Source of the DNA: Pseudomonas viridiflava | GTDB taxonomy: Bacteria; Pseudomonadota; Gammaproteobacteria; Pseudomonadales; Pseudomonadaceae | DNA length: 64,000 bases | Reading direction: 5' to 3' | Assembly: GCF_001642795.1 (NCBI RefSeq) | Contig: NZ_LKEH01000025.1 | Coordinates: forward strand, 195,189 to 259,188 | Position numbers and translations under genes: made by a program | Notes under the pieces: model-generated | Seen by the model: the letters and a program-made list of their open reading frames with translations, nothing else | Database searches by the model: none | Told to the model about the DNA's origin: nothing | Part shown: positions 54,945 through 64,000 of the stretch, one piece after another | Numbering within the stretch: the first letter of the stretch is position 1 | Layout: the number at the start of each line of letters is the position of its first letter

Positions 54945-56558
54945 ATGAGCGACCGGAAAAATGCTGAGCTGGATCAGGCGACCTTGCGTTTGATCGTGGC
55001 GACCTTTGCGATCACCTATGTCTCGCTGATCGGCTTTCTGCCGGGGCTGAGCGTCGCCCAATATCAACCGATCATTGTTTATTACGCTGCATTTCTAGTG
55101 GTTTCTCTGGTCCTGCGCCAACACATCATCAGCTACCCCGGTGAGTTCGCCGTGCGGCGTGTGCTGGGCATGGTGCATGACTACACCGGAATATCGGTCG
55201 GACTCGTTGTAGGTGGCGAGGCGACACTGCCCATTTTCAGCGTCATGGTCTGGGTCACGCTCGGCAACGGCATGCGCTACGGCTCCCGCTATCTGGCGAT
55301 TGCTGCGTCTCTGGCAATACTGGCGATCTTGATCATCTATCAGTTGACGCCTTATTGGCAGGCGCAGCCGTTCATGGTGCTGATGCTGGTGGCGATTACC
55401 ATTCTGGTGCCTGCCTACGCGCACATTCTGCTGGTAAGAACCCGCCAGGCCTCGGAGCAGGCCACTCTGGCCAATCAGGAAAAAGAGCGGTTTCTGGCTC
55501 AGGCCAGTCACGATCTGCGCCAACCCATTCACTCCATCGGCATGTTCACGGCATGCCTGCGCTCAAGCCCTCTGGGCGACTACGAGCGCCAACTGGTCGA
55601 CAACATCGACCGTTCCCTGCACAACGTTTCGCAATTGTTTCGCTCCATTCTGGACATCTACACCCTAGACAGCGGCAAGGTCTCGGCCAAGTCCGAGGTC
55701 GTTCATCTGGGGGAGATGCTTCGCGATGTGGTTCAGCAGAATGCTGCGGCGGCGCGTTGGGCAGGCGTCGAGCTGAGGCTAAGGCCTTGTCGTCGTTGGG
55801 CCAGGGTCGATGGCACGCTGCTTTCCACCATGGTCCAGAACATTCTCTCCAATGCGCTCAAATATGCTCCTGACCGCCCGGTGCTGATTGGTGTGCGCCG
55901 ATCCGCAGGCGGCCTTTCGATCAGTATTCATGATCAGGGACGCGGTATTGCCGCAGAGCACCTGCCCCGGGTATGTGACGAGTTCTATCGCGTGCGTCAT
56001 GTGCGTGACAAAGACGTCGAGGGTGTCGGGCTGGGGCTGTCTATCGTGAAGCGGCTCAGCCAGATTCTCGACGTGGGGATCAGAATCGACTCAAAGGTAG
56101 ACAGGGGCACGACAGTCACCATCGACGGGCTTCAGGAAGTTGCCGCGCCCGTTCAGCCTGTGCGCAGGAAGGTACTGGGGGACAGCCTGCTCAAGGGCGT
56201 GAAGATTTGTCTGGTGGAGGATGACGAAAACGTCCTGATGGCCACCGCTGCGTTGCTCGGACGTTGGGGGTGCGAGGTTCAGACCGCACGTTCAGCCGAG
56301 GGGTTGACCACCGACTGCGACATTATCGTTGCCGATTACGATCTGGGCACGACCGCCAATGGGCTCGACTGCATTGATCAGGTACGTGCTGCGCGTGGCT
56401 GGGATGTGCCAGCGCTGATCGTTACAGGGCGTGAAGTGGAGAAGGTGCAGGAGGCGTTGCAGGGGCGGGAGGTTTCGATATTGTCCAAGCCGCTCAGGCC
56501 GTCTGAACTGCGCCTCAATCTGCTGTCCATGCGCGAGACGCTCACAGAGAGTTCCTGA
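54945..56558 (+). CDS. Hybrid sensor histidine kinase / response regulator (orphan, multi-TM)
   Basis: A 537-residue hybrid kinase. About five transmembrane helices fill residues 14-163 with hardly any periplasmic loop, so the sensor is membrane-embedded. The phosphoacceptor His189 is in ASHDLRQPIHS; the ATPase domain has the N box NILSNALKYAP (299-309), DQGRGI (330-335) and GVGLGLS (360-366). A receiver follows (418-530) with acidic Glu425-Asp426-Asp427, phospho-Asp464, Thr494 and Lys515. The layout resembles RpfC-like kinases, but there is no HPt domain and no rpfF-like gene nearby. It lies alone between the lpxC terminator and convergent dciA. Signal and output are unknown. Confidence 0.92.
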   Translation: MSDRKNAELDQATLRLIVATFAITYVSLIGFLPGLSVAQYQPIIVYYAAFLVVSLVLRQHIISYPGEFAVRRVLGMVHDYTGISVGLVVGGEATLPIFSVMVWVTLGNGMRYGSRYLAIAASLAILAILIIYQLTPYWQAQPFMVLMLVAITILVPAYAHILLVRTRQASEQATLANQEKERFLAQASHDLRQPIHSIGMFTACLRSSPLGDYERQLVDNIDRSLHNVSQLFRSILDIYTLDSGKVSAKSEVVHLGEMLRDVVQQNAAAARWAGVELRLRPCRRWARVDGTLLSTMVQNILSNALKYAPDRPVLIGVRRSAGGLSISIHDQGRGIAAEHLPRVCDEFYRVRHVRDKDVEGVGLGLSIVKRLSQILDVGIRIDSKVDRGTTVTIDGLQEVAAPVQPVRRKVLGDSLLKGVKICLVEDDENVLMATAALLGRWGCEVQTARSAEGLTTDCDIIVADYDLGTTANGLDCIDQVRAARGWDVPALIVTGREVEKVQEALQGREVSILSKPLRPSELRLNLLSMRETLTESS

Positions 56559-56575
56559 TTCGACCAGTGATGCCT

Positions 56576-57031
56576 TCAGCGCTTGTCTCTTGCGTGACTG
56601 GCCAGCCGCTCAAGTGCGGCGCGCAGCTTGGGGTCGGTGATGCCGTCGGCGGTGGCCTGGATGTTTTCAGCAGCAACCGTGGACAGGTCGATGGTGTGCG
56701 TCGCCGCACCGCGTGGCGCTGCCGGTGGCTGAACCTTGAACACGATCCGGGTCAGGTTGATGAACTCATCGAATGCGACCAGTTGTCGGTGCAGGCGCTT
56801 CTGCTGATAGCGCAGGCGGGTGGCCCAGTGACCGTCCGTCACGATCAGCAACAGACTACCTTCCCGCCACGACGCCACATGGCAATGCTCGCGGGCAGCG
56901 GGCTGCAACTGGCTCTCGACCAGACGTTGCAGGTGGCTCAGGCGTTCGGCGTGCCGAAAGATAGCCTTCAAAGGCTTGGCTTCGCGCAGCAGCACTGCAG
57001 GCGCACGAGCATTCAGAGGACGAAAAGCCAT
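56576..57031 (-). CDS. dciA: DciA-like helicase loader (DUF721)
   Basis: I chose the ATG at 57031 (151 residues, MAFRPLNARAPAVLL), the conserved start in pseudomonads; in-frame ATGs upstream are alternatives. The DUF721 domain covers about residues 15-110 (LSHLQRLVESQLQPAAREHCHVASW and LLIVTDGHWATRLRY). DciA is the ancestral bacterial operator of the replicative helicase DnaB where DnaC or DnaI is absent. It is divergent from secA, its usual neighbour, and convergent with the hybrid kinase gene, leaving only 17 bp between stop codons. Confidence 0.93.
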   Translation of the reverse strand: MAFRPLNARAPAVLLREAKPLKAIFRHAERLSHLQRLVESQLQPAAREHCHVASWREGSLLLIVTDGHWATRLRYQQKRLHRQLVAFDEFINLTRIVFKVQPPAAPRGAATHTIDLSTVAAENIQATADGITDPKLRAALERLASHARDKR

Positions 57032-57336
57032 GGGGAGGTGCCTTGGTGACAAGGCGCTCATCTTAACAGAAAGCATTGTAACGGCTGCTTTCAGAGGCCT
57101 TTCCGTGCTTTCATATGCAAATCAATGAGTAACTTCCCCGTTTTGCGGGTTGAAGTGCTTGAAAATGGCCCCATTGTAAATCTGCCCCGTCACAGCGCTG
57201 TGCCAGCATCGTGGAATAACGCCACTTTCCTCACCATCGTTTCCGGGTAGAATGCTCGTTCGCATGCAGCCATCAGGGCTGCACGGGCGACTCACGGGGC
57301 CGCCCTCCATTCCTATGTGTGGAAGATCCTGTCGAT
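57032..57336. other. dciA-secA divergent spacer with secA leader hairpin
   Basis: This 305-bp region has a TAGAAT -10-like box at 57248-57253, followed by a perfect hairpin TGCAGCC-ATCAG-GGCTGCA (57265-57283) near the predicted 5' end of secA mRNA. No secM-like gene is present. A 40-codon frame from the ATG at 57264 runs into secA but has no Shine-Dalgarno. Nothing else is recognisable. Confidence 0.5.
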
Positions 57337-60075
<2,739 letters not shown>

Positions 60076-60097
60076 GGCCCTGACACTGTAATACCCG

Positions 60098-60131
60098 CGC
60101 CGCGACCGGCTTGCCCGTCGCGGCGTTTTTT
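60098..60131 (+). terminator. Rho-independent terminator after secA
   Basis: CGCCGCGAC (60098-60106) pairs with GTCGCGGCG (60117-60125) and is followed by six T residues. Confidence 0.9.
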
Positions 60132-60186
60132 CATTGAATCGCCGTACCGATGTGGGCGGCGCATACACCCCACGAGGAGCACCCCG

Positions 60187-61404
60187 ATGGCTGTTGGTCT
60201 TGGTCCGTTGCCTACGCTGCACCCGGTTCCCGGTTTTGAACTTGGCATCTCTTCTGCCGGCATCAAACGCCCGGGTCGCAAGGATGTCGTGGTCATGCGC
60301 TGTGCCGAAGGCTCGAGCGTTGCCGGTGTGTTCACGCTGAACGCGTTCTGTGCCGCTCCGGTCATCCTGGCCAAACAGCGCGTGCAGGGCACCGTGCGTT
60401 ACCTGCTGACCAATACCGGCAACGCCAACGCGGGTACCGGCGAGCCCGGCCTTGCAGCTGCGCGTCGTACCTGCGAGAAGCTTGCCGAGCTGACCGGTGT
60501 CGATGCGTCTGCCGTACTGCCTTACTCCACCGGTGTGATCGGTGAGCCTCTGCCTGTGGAAAAGATCGAAGGCGCGCTGCAAGCGGCCCTTGACGATCTG
60601 TCTGTGGATAACTGGGCGGCGGCGGCCACCGGCATCATGACCACCGATACCCTGCCAAAGGGTGCGAGTCGTCAGTTTCAGCACGACGGCGTGACCATCA
60701 CCGTGACCGGCATCAGCAAAGGCGCGGGCATGATTCGTCCAAACATGGCGACCATGCTCGGCTACATCGCCACCGACGCCAAGGTGTCCCAGAGCGTGTT
60801 GCAGGACCTGATCCGCGACGGCGCGAACAAGTCGTTCAACCGTATTACCATCGATGGCGACACCTCGACCAACGACTGCTGCATGCTGATCGCCACCGGT
60901 CAGGCCGACCTGCCTGAAGTGACCGAAGCCAAAGGCCCGTTGTTCGATGCCCTGAAAAAAGCCGTGTTCGACGTCTGCATGGAAGTCGCCCAGGCCATCG
61001 TGCGTGACGGCGAAGGTGCGACCAAGTTCGTCACCGTTGAAGTCAATGGCGGCGGCAATCATCAGGAATGTCTGGATGTCGGCTATGCCGTTGCTCACTC
61101 GCCATTGATCAAGACCGCGCTGTTCGCCTCCGATCCGAACTGGGGTCGCATTCTGGCCGCTGTCGGCCGTGCAGGCGTGCCGGACCTGGACGTGAGCAGG
61201 ATCGACGTGTTCCTGAGCGGTGTGTGTATCGCCAGCCAAGGCTGCCGCGCCACGACCTACACTGAAGAGCAGGGCTCGGCGGTCATGGCCGAAGAGGAAA
61301 TCACCATCCGCATCGAGCTGGGCCGCGGTGATTGCAGCGAAACGATCTGGACCACCGACCTGTCCCACGAATACGTGAAGATCAACGCGGAATACCGCAC
61401 CTGA
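60187..61404 (+). CDS. argJ: Glutamate N-acetyltransferase / amino-acid acetyltransferase
   Basis: A 405-residue ArgJ, which recycles the acetyl group from N-acetylornithine to glutamate in arginine synthesis; some forms also use acetyl-CoA. The self-cleavage site is in KGAGMIRPNMATML, with Thr189 as the expected new N-terminal nucleophile of the beta chain. Other segments are TNTGNANAGTG and SSGVI-like YSTGVIGE. A GAGGAG Shine-Dalgarno lies before the ATG. The secA-argJ-mutT order is common in Pseudomonas. A GC-rich hairpin follows. Confidence 0.97.
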   Translation: MAVGLGPLPTLHPVPGFELGISSAGIKRPGRKDVVVMRCAEGSSVAGVFTLNAFCAAPVILAKQRVQGTVRYLLTNTGNANAGTGEPGLAAARRTCEKLAELTGVDASAVLPYSTGVIGEPLPVEKIEGALQAALDDLSVDNWAAAATGIMTTDTLPKGASRQFQHDGVTITVTGISKGAGMIRPNMATMLGYIATDAKVSQSVLQDLIRDGANKSFNRITIDGDTSTNDCCMLIATGQADLPEVTEAKGPLFDALKKAVFDVCMEVAQAIVRDGEGATKFVTVEVNGGGNHQECLDVGYAVAHSPLIKTALFASDPNWGRILAAVGRAGVPDLDVSRIDVFLSGVCIASQGCRATTYTEEQGSAVMAEEEITIRIELGRGDCSETIWTTDLSHEYVKINAEYRT

Positions 61405-61412
61405 TTCATTCC

Positions 61413-61438
61413 GGCGCGGGCGATCGCTCGCCTGCGCC
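61413..61438 (+). other. GC-rich hairpin between argJ and the GST gene
   Basis: GGCGCGGGCGA-TCGC-TCGCCTGCGCC forms an 11-bp stem with one G-U pair. There is no T run, so it is probably an mRNA 3' structure and need not stop transcription into the next gene. Confidence 0.55.
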
Positions 61439-61455
61439 ATTCAACGGAGTTGAAC

Positions 61456-62082
61456 ATGAGCCTGCACCTAATCATCGGCGACAAACGCTATTCCTCCTGG
61501 TCGCTGCGTCCCTGGCTGGTGCTGGAGATGACCGGCGCGCCGTTCACCGATCAGGTCATCCGTCTTAACCTGCCTGACACCCGCGAGAACATCCTCAAGT
61601 ATTCGCCTACCGGCAAAGTGCCTGCGCTGCAGTGCGAGCACGGCACCATCATCGATTCGCTGGCGATCTGTGAGTACCTGGTCGAGCGGTTCCCGGATGT
61701 CGACCTGTGGCCACGTGATGTCTCTGCCCGTGCCCAGGCGCGTTCTGCCTGCGCCCAGATGCACAGCGGCTTCATGAGCCTGCGTTCCAACATGCCGATG
61801 GACCTGCGTCAGGATCAGGCGCTGGAAGTCATTCCGGTCGATACCCAGGCCGACATCGACCGCATCGTCGCGCTGTGGGCTGAATGCCGAAAGGCAGCCA
61901 GGGAAGACGGTCCGTTCCTGTTCGGCCGTCCGAGCATTGCCGATGCGTTCTTCGCGCCGGTCGCGATCCGCCTACGCACGTATCGCGTGGCGTTGCCCGA
62001 CGAGACGCTGGCCTACATCGAAACCATTTACCAATGGCCTGCCTTCCAGCGCTGGCAGCAGGCTGGTCTAGAGGAGTCCTGA
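61456..62082 (+). CDS. Glutathione S-transferase family protein
   Basis: A 208-residue protein from the ATG at 61456 with GGAG six bases upstream. The N-terminal thioredoxin-like domain includes YSSWSLRPWLVLEMTG (a Ser near residue 11 is the likely glutathione-activating residue), SPTGKVPALQ with the cis-proline and the DSLAICEYL glutathione-binding segment. An all-helical C-terminal domain follows (about residues 85-205). The substrate is unknown. It is two bases before the Nudix-ThiE gene and surely co-transcribed with it. Confidence 0.93.
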   Translation: MSLHLIIGDKRYSSWSLRPWLVLEMTGAPFTDQVIRLNLPDTRENILKYSPTGKVPALQCEHGTIIDSLAICEYLVERFPDVDLWPRDVSARAQARSACAQMHSGFMSLRSNMPMDLRQDQALEVIPVDTQADIDRIVALWAECRKAAREDGPFLFGRPSIADAFFAPVAIRLRTYRVALPDETLAYIETIYQWPAFQRWQQAGLEES

Positions 62083-62084
62083 TC

Positions 62085-63032
62085 GTGAAACGCATTCACG
62101 TGGCCGCTGCCGTCATTCGTGGCGCCGACGGCAAAATCCTGATCGCCAAAAGGGCTGACAGCCAGCATCAGGGCGGACTGTGGGAGTTTCCCGGCGGCAA
62201 GGTCGAAGAGGGCGAAGCCGTCGAGACTGCGCTGGGACGCGAACTGCAGGAAGAGCTGGGCATCATCGTCACGGCGGCGCGTCCACTGATCAAGATTCAG
62301 CATGACTACCCGGACAAGCATGTGCTGCTGGATGTGTGGGAAGTTTCAGCGTTCACCGGCGAGCCGCACGGTGCCGAAGGTCAGCCGTTGGTCTGGGCGT
62401 CTTCTCGTGAACTGGCCAATTACGACTTTCCAGCCGCCAACCGGCCGATCGTCGCGGCGGCGCGTCTGCCGGGCGAATACCTGATCACCCCGGAAGGGCT
62501 GGACAATATCGAGGTCCTGCGCGGGATTCAGAAAGCCGTTGCGGGCGGCATCAAGCTGGTTCAATTGCGCGCACCGGGCGGCTACGACCCCAAGTACCGC
62601 GACATGGCGGTGGACGCGGCGGGTCTGTGTGCAGGCAAGGCGCAACTGATGCTCAAAGGACCACTGGAATGGCTGGGTGATTTCCCGTCCGCCGGTTGGC
62701 ACCTGACGGCCGAGCAACTGCGCAAATACGCCAGCCGTGGACGGCCGTTTCCAGAGGATCGCTGGCTGGCCGCTTCCTGTCACAACGCAGAAGAATTGGC
62801 GTTGGCAGAGCAGATGGGCGTGGATTTCGTGACCCTGTCCCCGGTGCAGCCAACCTTGACGCACCCCGATGCTCAGCCATTGGGCTGGGAACAGGCCGCA
62901 CAGTTGATCACAAGCTTCAGCAAGCCTGTTTACCTGCTGGGTGGCGTAGGGCCTGCCGAAAGGCAGAAAGCATGGGAAAACGGCGCTCAGGGCGTTGCAG
63001 GAATACGGGCGTTCTGGCCTGAAGAGCTCTGA
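62085..63032 (+). CDS. mutT: Nudix hydrolase (MutT) fused to a ThiE-like domain
   Basis: The start is GTG at 62085, preceded by AGAGGAG, giving 315 residues. Residues 1-130 are a MutT-type Nudix domain with the box GGKVEEGE...RELQEELGI at about 38-60; MutT removes 8-oxo-dGTP. Residues of about 145-315 resemble thiamine-phosphate synthase (TIM barrel; GGIKLVQLRAPG, FVTLSPVQPT, VYLLGGV). The fusion is known in pseudomonads; several ThiE active-site segments look degenerate, so the second domain may not make thiamine phosphate. It follows the glutathione transferase gene by two bases. Confidence 0.93.
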   Translation: MKRIHVAAAVIRGADGKILIAKRADSQHQGGLWEFPGGKVEEGEAVETALGRELQEELGIIVTAARPLIKIQHDYPDKHVLLDVWEVSAFTGEPHGAEGQPLVWASSRELANYDFPAANRPIVAAARLPGEYLITPEGLDNIEVLRGIQKAVAGGIKLVQLRAPGGYDPKYRDMAVDAAGLCAGKAQLMLKGPLEWLGDFPSAGWHLTAEQLRKYASRGRPFPEDRWLAASCHNAEELALAEQMGVDFVTLSPVQPTLTHPDAQPLGWEQAAQLITSFSKPVYLLGGVGPAERQKAWENGAQGVAGIRAFWPEEL

Positions 63033-63060
63033 TGGCCCTGGATCATTGATCGCTCCTGCG

Positions 63061-63215
63061 TCCGCTCCCGAATGTGACGCAAAGCGTCACGGGATGCATG
63101 CCCAAGCAGAGCATTGGCACGATCATCAAGCTCACACTGATCGTTACCACGCTCCTGCGTGGTAACGCCGCTCAGGACGCTCTGCGTCCGCTCTTGAACG
63201 CTCAGAGCGGGCACG
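63061..63215 (+). repeat. Intergenic hairpin repeat array, copy 3
   Basis: Between the convergent mutT and adenosyltransferase genes lie GTGACGC-AAA-GCGTCAC (63074-63090), GTTACCACGC-TCCT-GCGTGGTAAC (63143-63166) and GGACGC-TCT-GCGTCC (63175-63189). The first hairpin is followed by GGG, GCATGCCCA and GGCACGATCA, the same order as in the copies at 1-80 and 15541-15626. Confidence 0.75.
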
Positions 63216-63223
63216 ATCATGCC

Positions 63224-63802
63224 TTACTCCGGCTTCGGCGCAGGCTGCCACAGGATTTCGGCGATGCCTTGTCGCCGGGCAATGATCCGGGCGGCGACGA
63301 ACAGCAGGTCCGACAATCTGTTGATATACGCCAGACCAGAGCCTTCCAGCGGTTCGACCGCATTCAGATGCTGGCAGCGACGCTCGGCACTGCGGGCCAG
63401 GCTGCGGCACACATGAGCGTGTGCAATCAGCGCTGAACCGCCGGGCAGGATAAAGTTTTCCAGCGGCCCCAGTTCCTCGTTCCAGACATCGATCGCCGCC
63501 TCGAGACGCTCGACCTCAGCGCTGTTCAATGCCTTGTAACTCGGCATCGCCAGTTCGCCGCCCAGATCGAACAGACGGTGCTGACAAGGCGCCAGAACAT
63601 CGATCACTTCGTTGAGCCCGGACACGCTCGGCGCCAGTTCGATCAATCCGGCCAACAGCAGACCAAGCTGGCTGTTGAGGGTATCGACTTCGCCGATGGC
63701 TTCGACGCGTGGGTGATCCTTGGACACCCGGCGACCGTCGCCCAGCCCCGTTTCCCCGGCGTCGCCGGTACGTGTGTAGATTTTCGACAAACGAAAGCCC
63801 AT
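63224..63802 (-). CDS. Cob(I)yrinic acid a,c-diamide adenosyltransferase (PduO type)
   Basis: A 192-residue PduO-type ATP:corrinoid adenosyltransferase. The N-terminal ATP-binding motif YTRTGDAGETGLGDGRRVSKD (residues 9-29) and the later conserved segments FILPGGSALIAHAHVCRSLARSAERR and LSDLLFVAAR are present. It forms the cobalt-carbon bond of adenosylcobalamin. It is convergent with mutT and begins 14 bp after the histidine kinase gene at the window edge on the same strand. No cobalamin biosynthesis cluster is next to it. Confidence 0.95.
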   Translation of the reverse strand: MGFRLSKIYTRTGDAGETGLGDGRRVSKDHPRVEAIGEVDTLNSQLGLLLAGLIELAPSVSGLNEVIDVLAPCQHRLFDLGGELAMPSYKALNSAEVERLEAAIDVWNEELGPLENFILPGGSALIAHAHVCRSLARSAERRCQHLNAVEPLEGSGLAYINRLSDLLFVAARIIARRQGIAEILWQPAPKPE

Positions 63803-63816
63803 TCAGTGGCTCCTGG

Positions 63817-64000
63817 TCATAGCTTGGAAATAACCTGTTGCTGCACATTCACCTGATTGGCGATCAGCGGCAGGCGCAGCGTGAAGCAGGTTCCATTGCC
63901 GACGGAAGATTGCACTTCCATCTGGCCCTTGTGGTTGTTGGTGATGATGAAGTACGACACCGACAGGCCCAGTCCAGTGCCCTGACCGATCTCCTTGGTG
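63817..64000 (-). CDS. Sensor histidine kinase, C-terminal fragment (cut by window edge)
   Basis: The last 61 codons of a histidine kinase; the rest lies beyond the window. The reading frame ends at a TGA at 63817-63819. The visible part has the G2 ATP-lid motif GQGTGLGLSVSYFI followed by the final strands of the HATPase domain (QMEVQSSVGNGTCFTLRLP) and a short glutamine-rich tail. Any sensor domain is not visible. It is 14 bp upstream of the adenosyltransferase gene, close enough for co-transcription. Confidence 0.9.
   Translation of the reverse strand, partial: TKEIGQGTGLGLSVSYFIITNNHKGQMEVQSSVGNGTCFTLRLPLIANQVNVQQQVISKL

Overview
The window is chromosomal core DNA of a fluorescent-type Pseudomonas, most likely of the P. 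syringae group. The evidence is gene order and protein architecture: an uninterrupted division and cell wall (dcw) cluster ending in lpxC; rpoN followed by hpf-ptsN-rapZ-ptsO; mlaFEDCB-ibaG-murA-hisGDC-algW; cysD with a fused cysNC; rplM-rpsI-petABC-sspAB; and rnpB next to mraZ. Composition is moderately GC-rich, and three gene-end spacers carry related short-hairpin repeats. No phage, insertion sequence, CRISPR array, tRNA or rRNA gene was seen.

Layout. (1) 1-7159, minus strand: envelope and nitrogen-PTS block kdsD-kdsC-lptC-lptA-lptB-rpoN-hpf-ptsN-rapZ-ptsO, linking Kdo and LPS transport to sigma-54 and the PTS-Ntr phosphorelay. (2) 7485-15479, plus strand: retrograde phospholipid transport (mlaFEDCB), ibaG, murA and hisG-hisD-hisC. 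(3) 15480-20675: a hairpin repeat, algW (minus), a Nif3-like gene, then sulfate activation (cysD, cysNC). (4) 20676-26157: two tiny cysteine-rich lipoprotein genes, one apparently frameshifted, then zapG, an alpha/beta hydrolase, trpS, zapE and a GlxA-type regulator. (5) 26552-31501: L13 and S9, the cytochrome bc1 operon, sspA-sspB. (6) 31551-36617: BON lipoprotein, gmhA/diaA-like gene, yraN, lpoA (minus), rsmI (plus) and RNase P RNA. (7) 36821-54706: the dcw cluster behind a promoter with a 10-bp-periodic MraZ operator. (8) 54945-64000: an orphan hybrid histidine kinase, dciA, secA, argJ, a glutathione transferase, a Nudix-ThiE fusion, a cobalamin adenosyltransferase and the 3' end of a histidine kinase gene.

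How the genes work together. Much of the window builds the envelope: Kdo synthesis (kdsD, kdsC), LPS export (lptABC), lipid A commitment (lpxC), phospholipid retrieval (mla), peptidoglycan precursors (murA, murC-F, mraY, murG, ddlB), septal synthesis (ftsI, ftsW, ftsL, ftsQ, ftsA, ftsZ), PBP activation (lpoA), envelope stress proteolysis (algW) and secretion (secA).

I found no convincing new multi-gene system. The best leads are the small Cys-rich lipoprotein pair with its apparent one-base frameshift (20777-21154), the MraZ operator phasing, the hybrid kinase placed between lpxC and dciA, and the shared hairpin repeats. Functions are assigned by recognising family motifs by eye; no database search was run.
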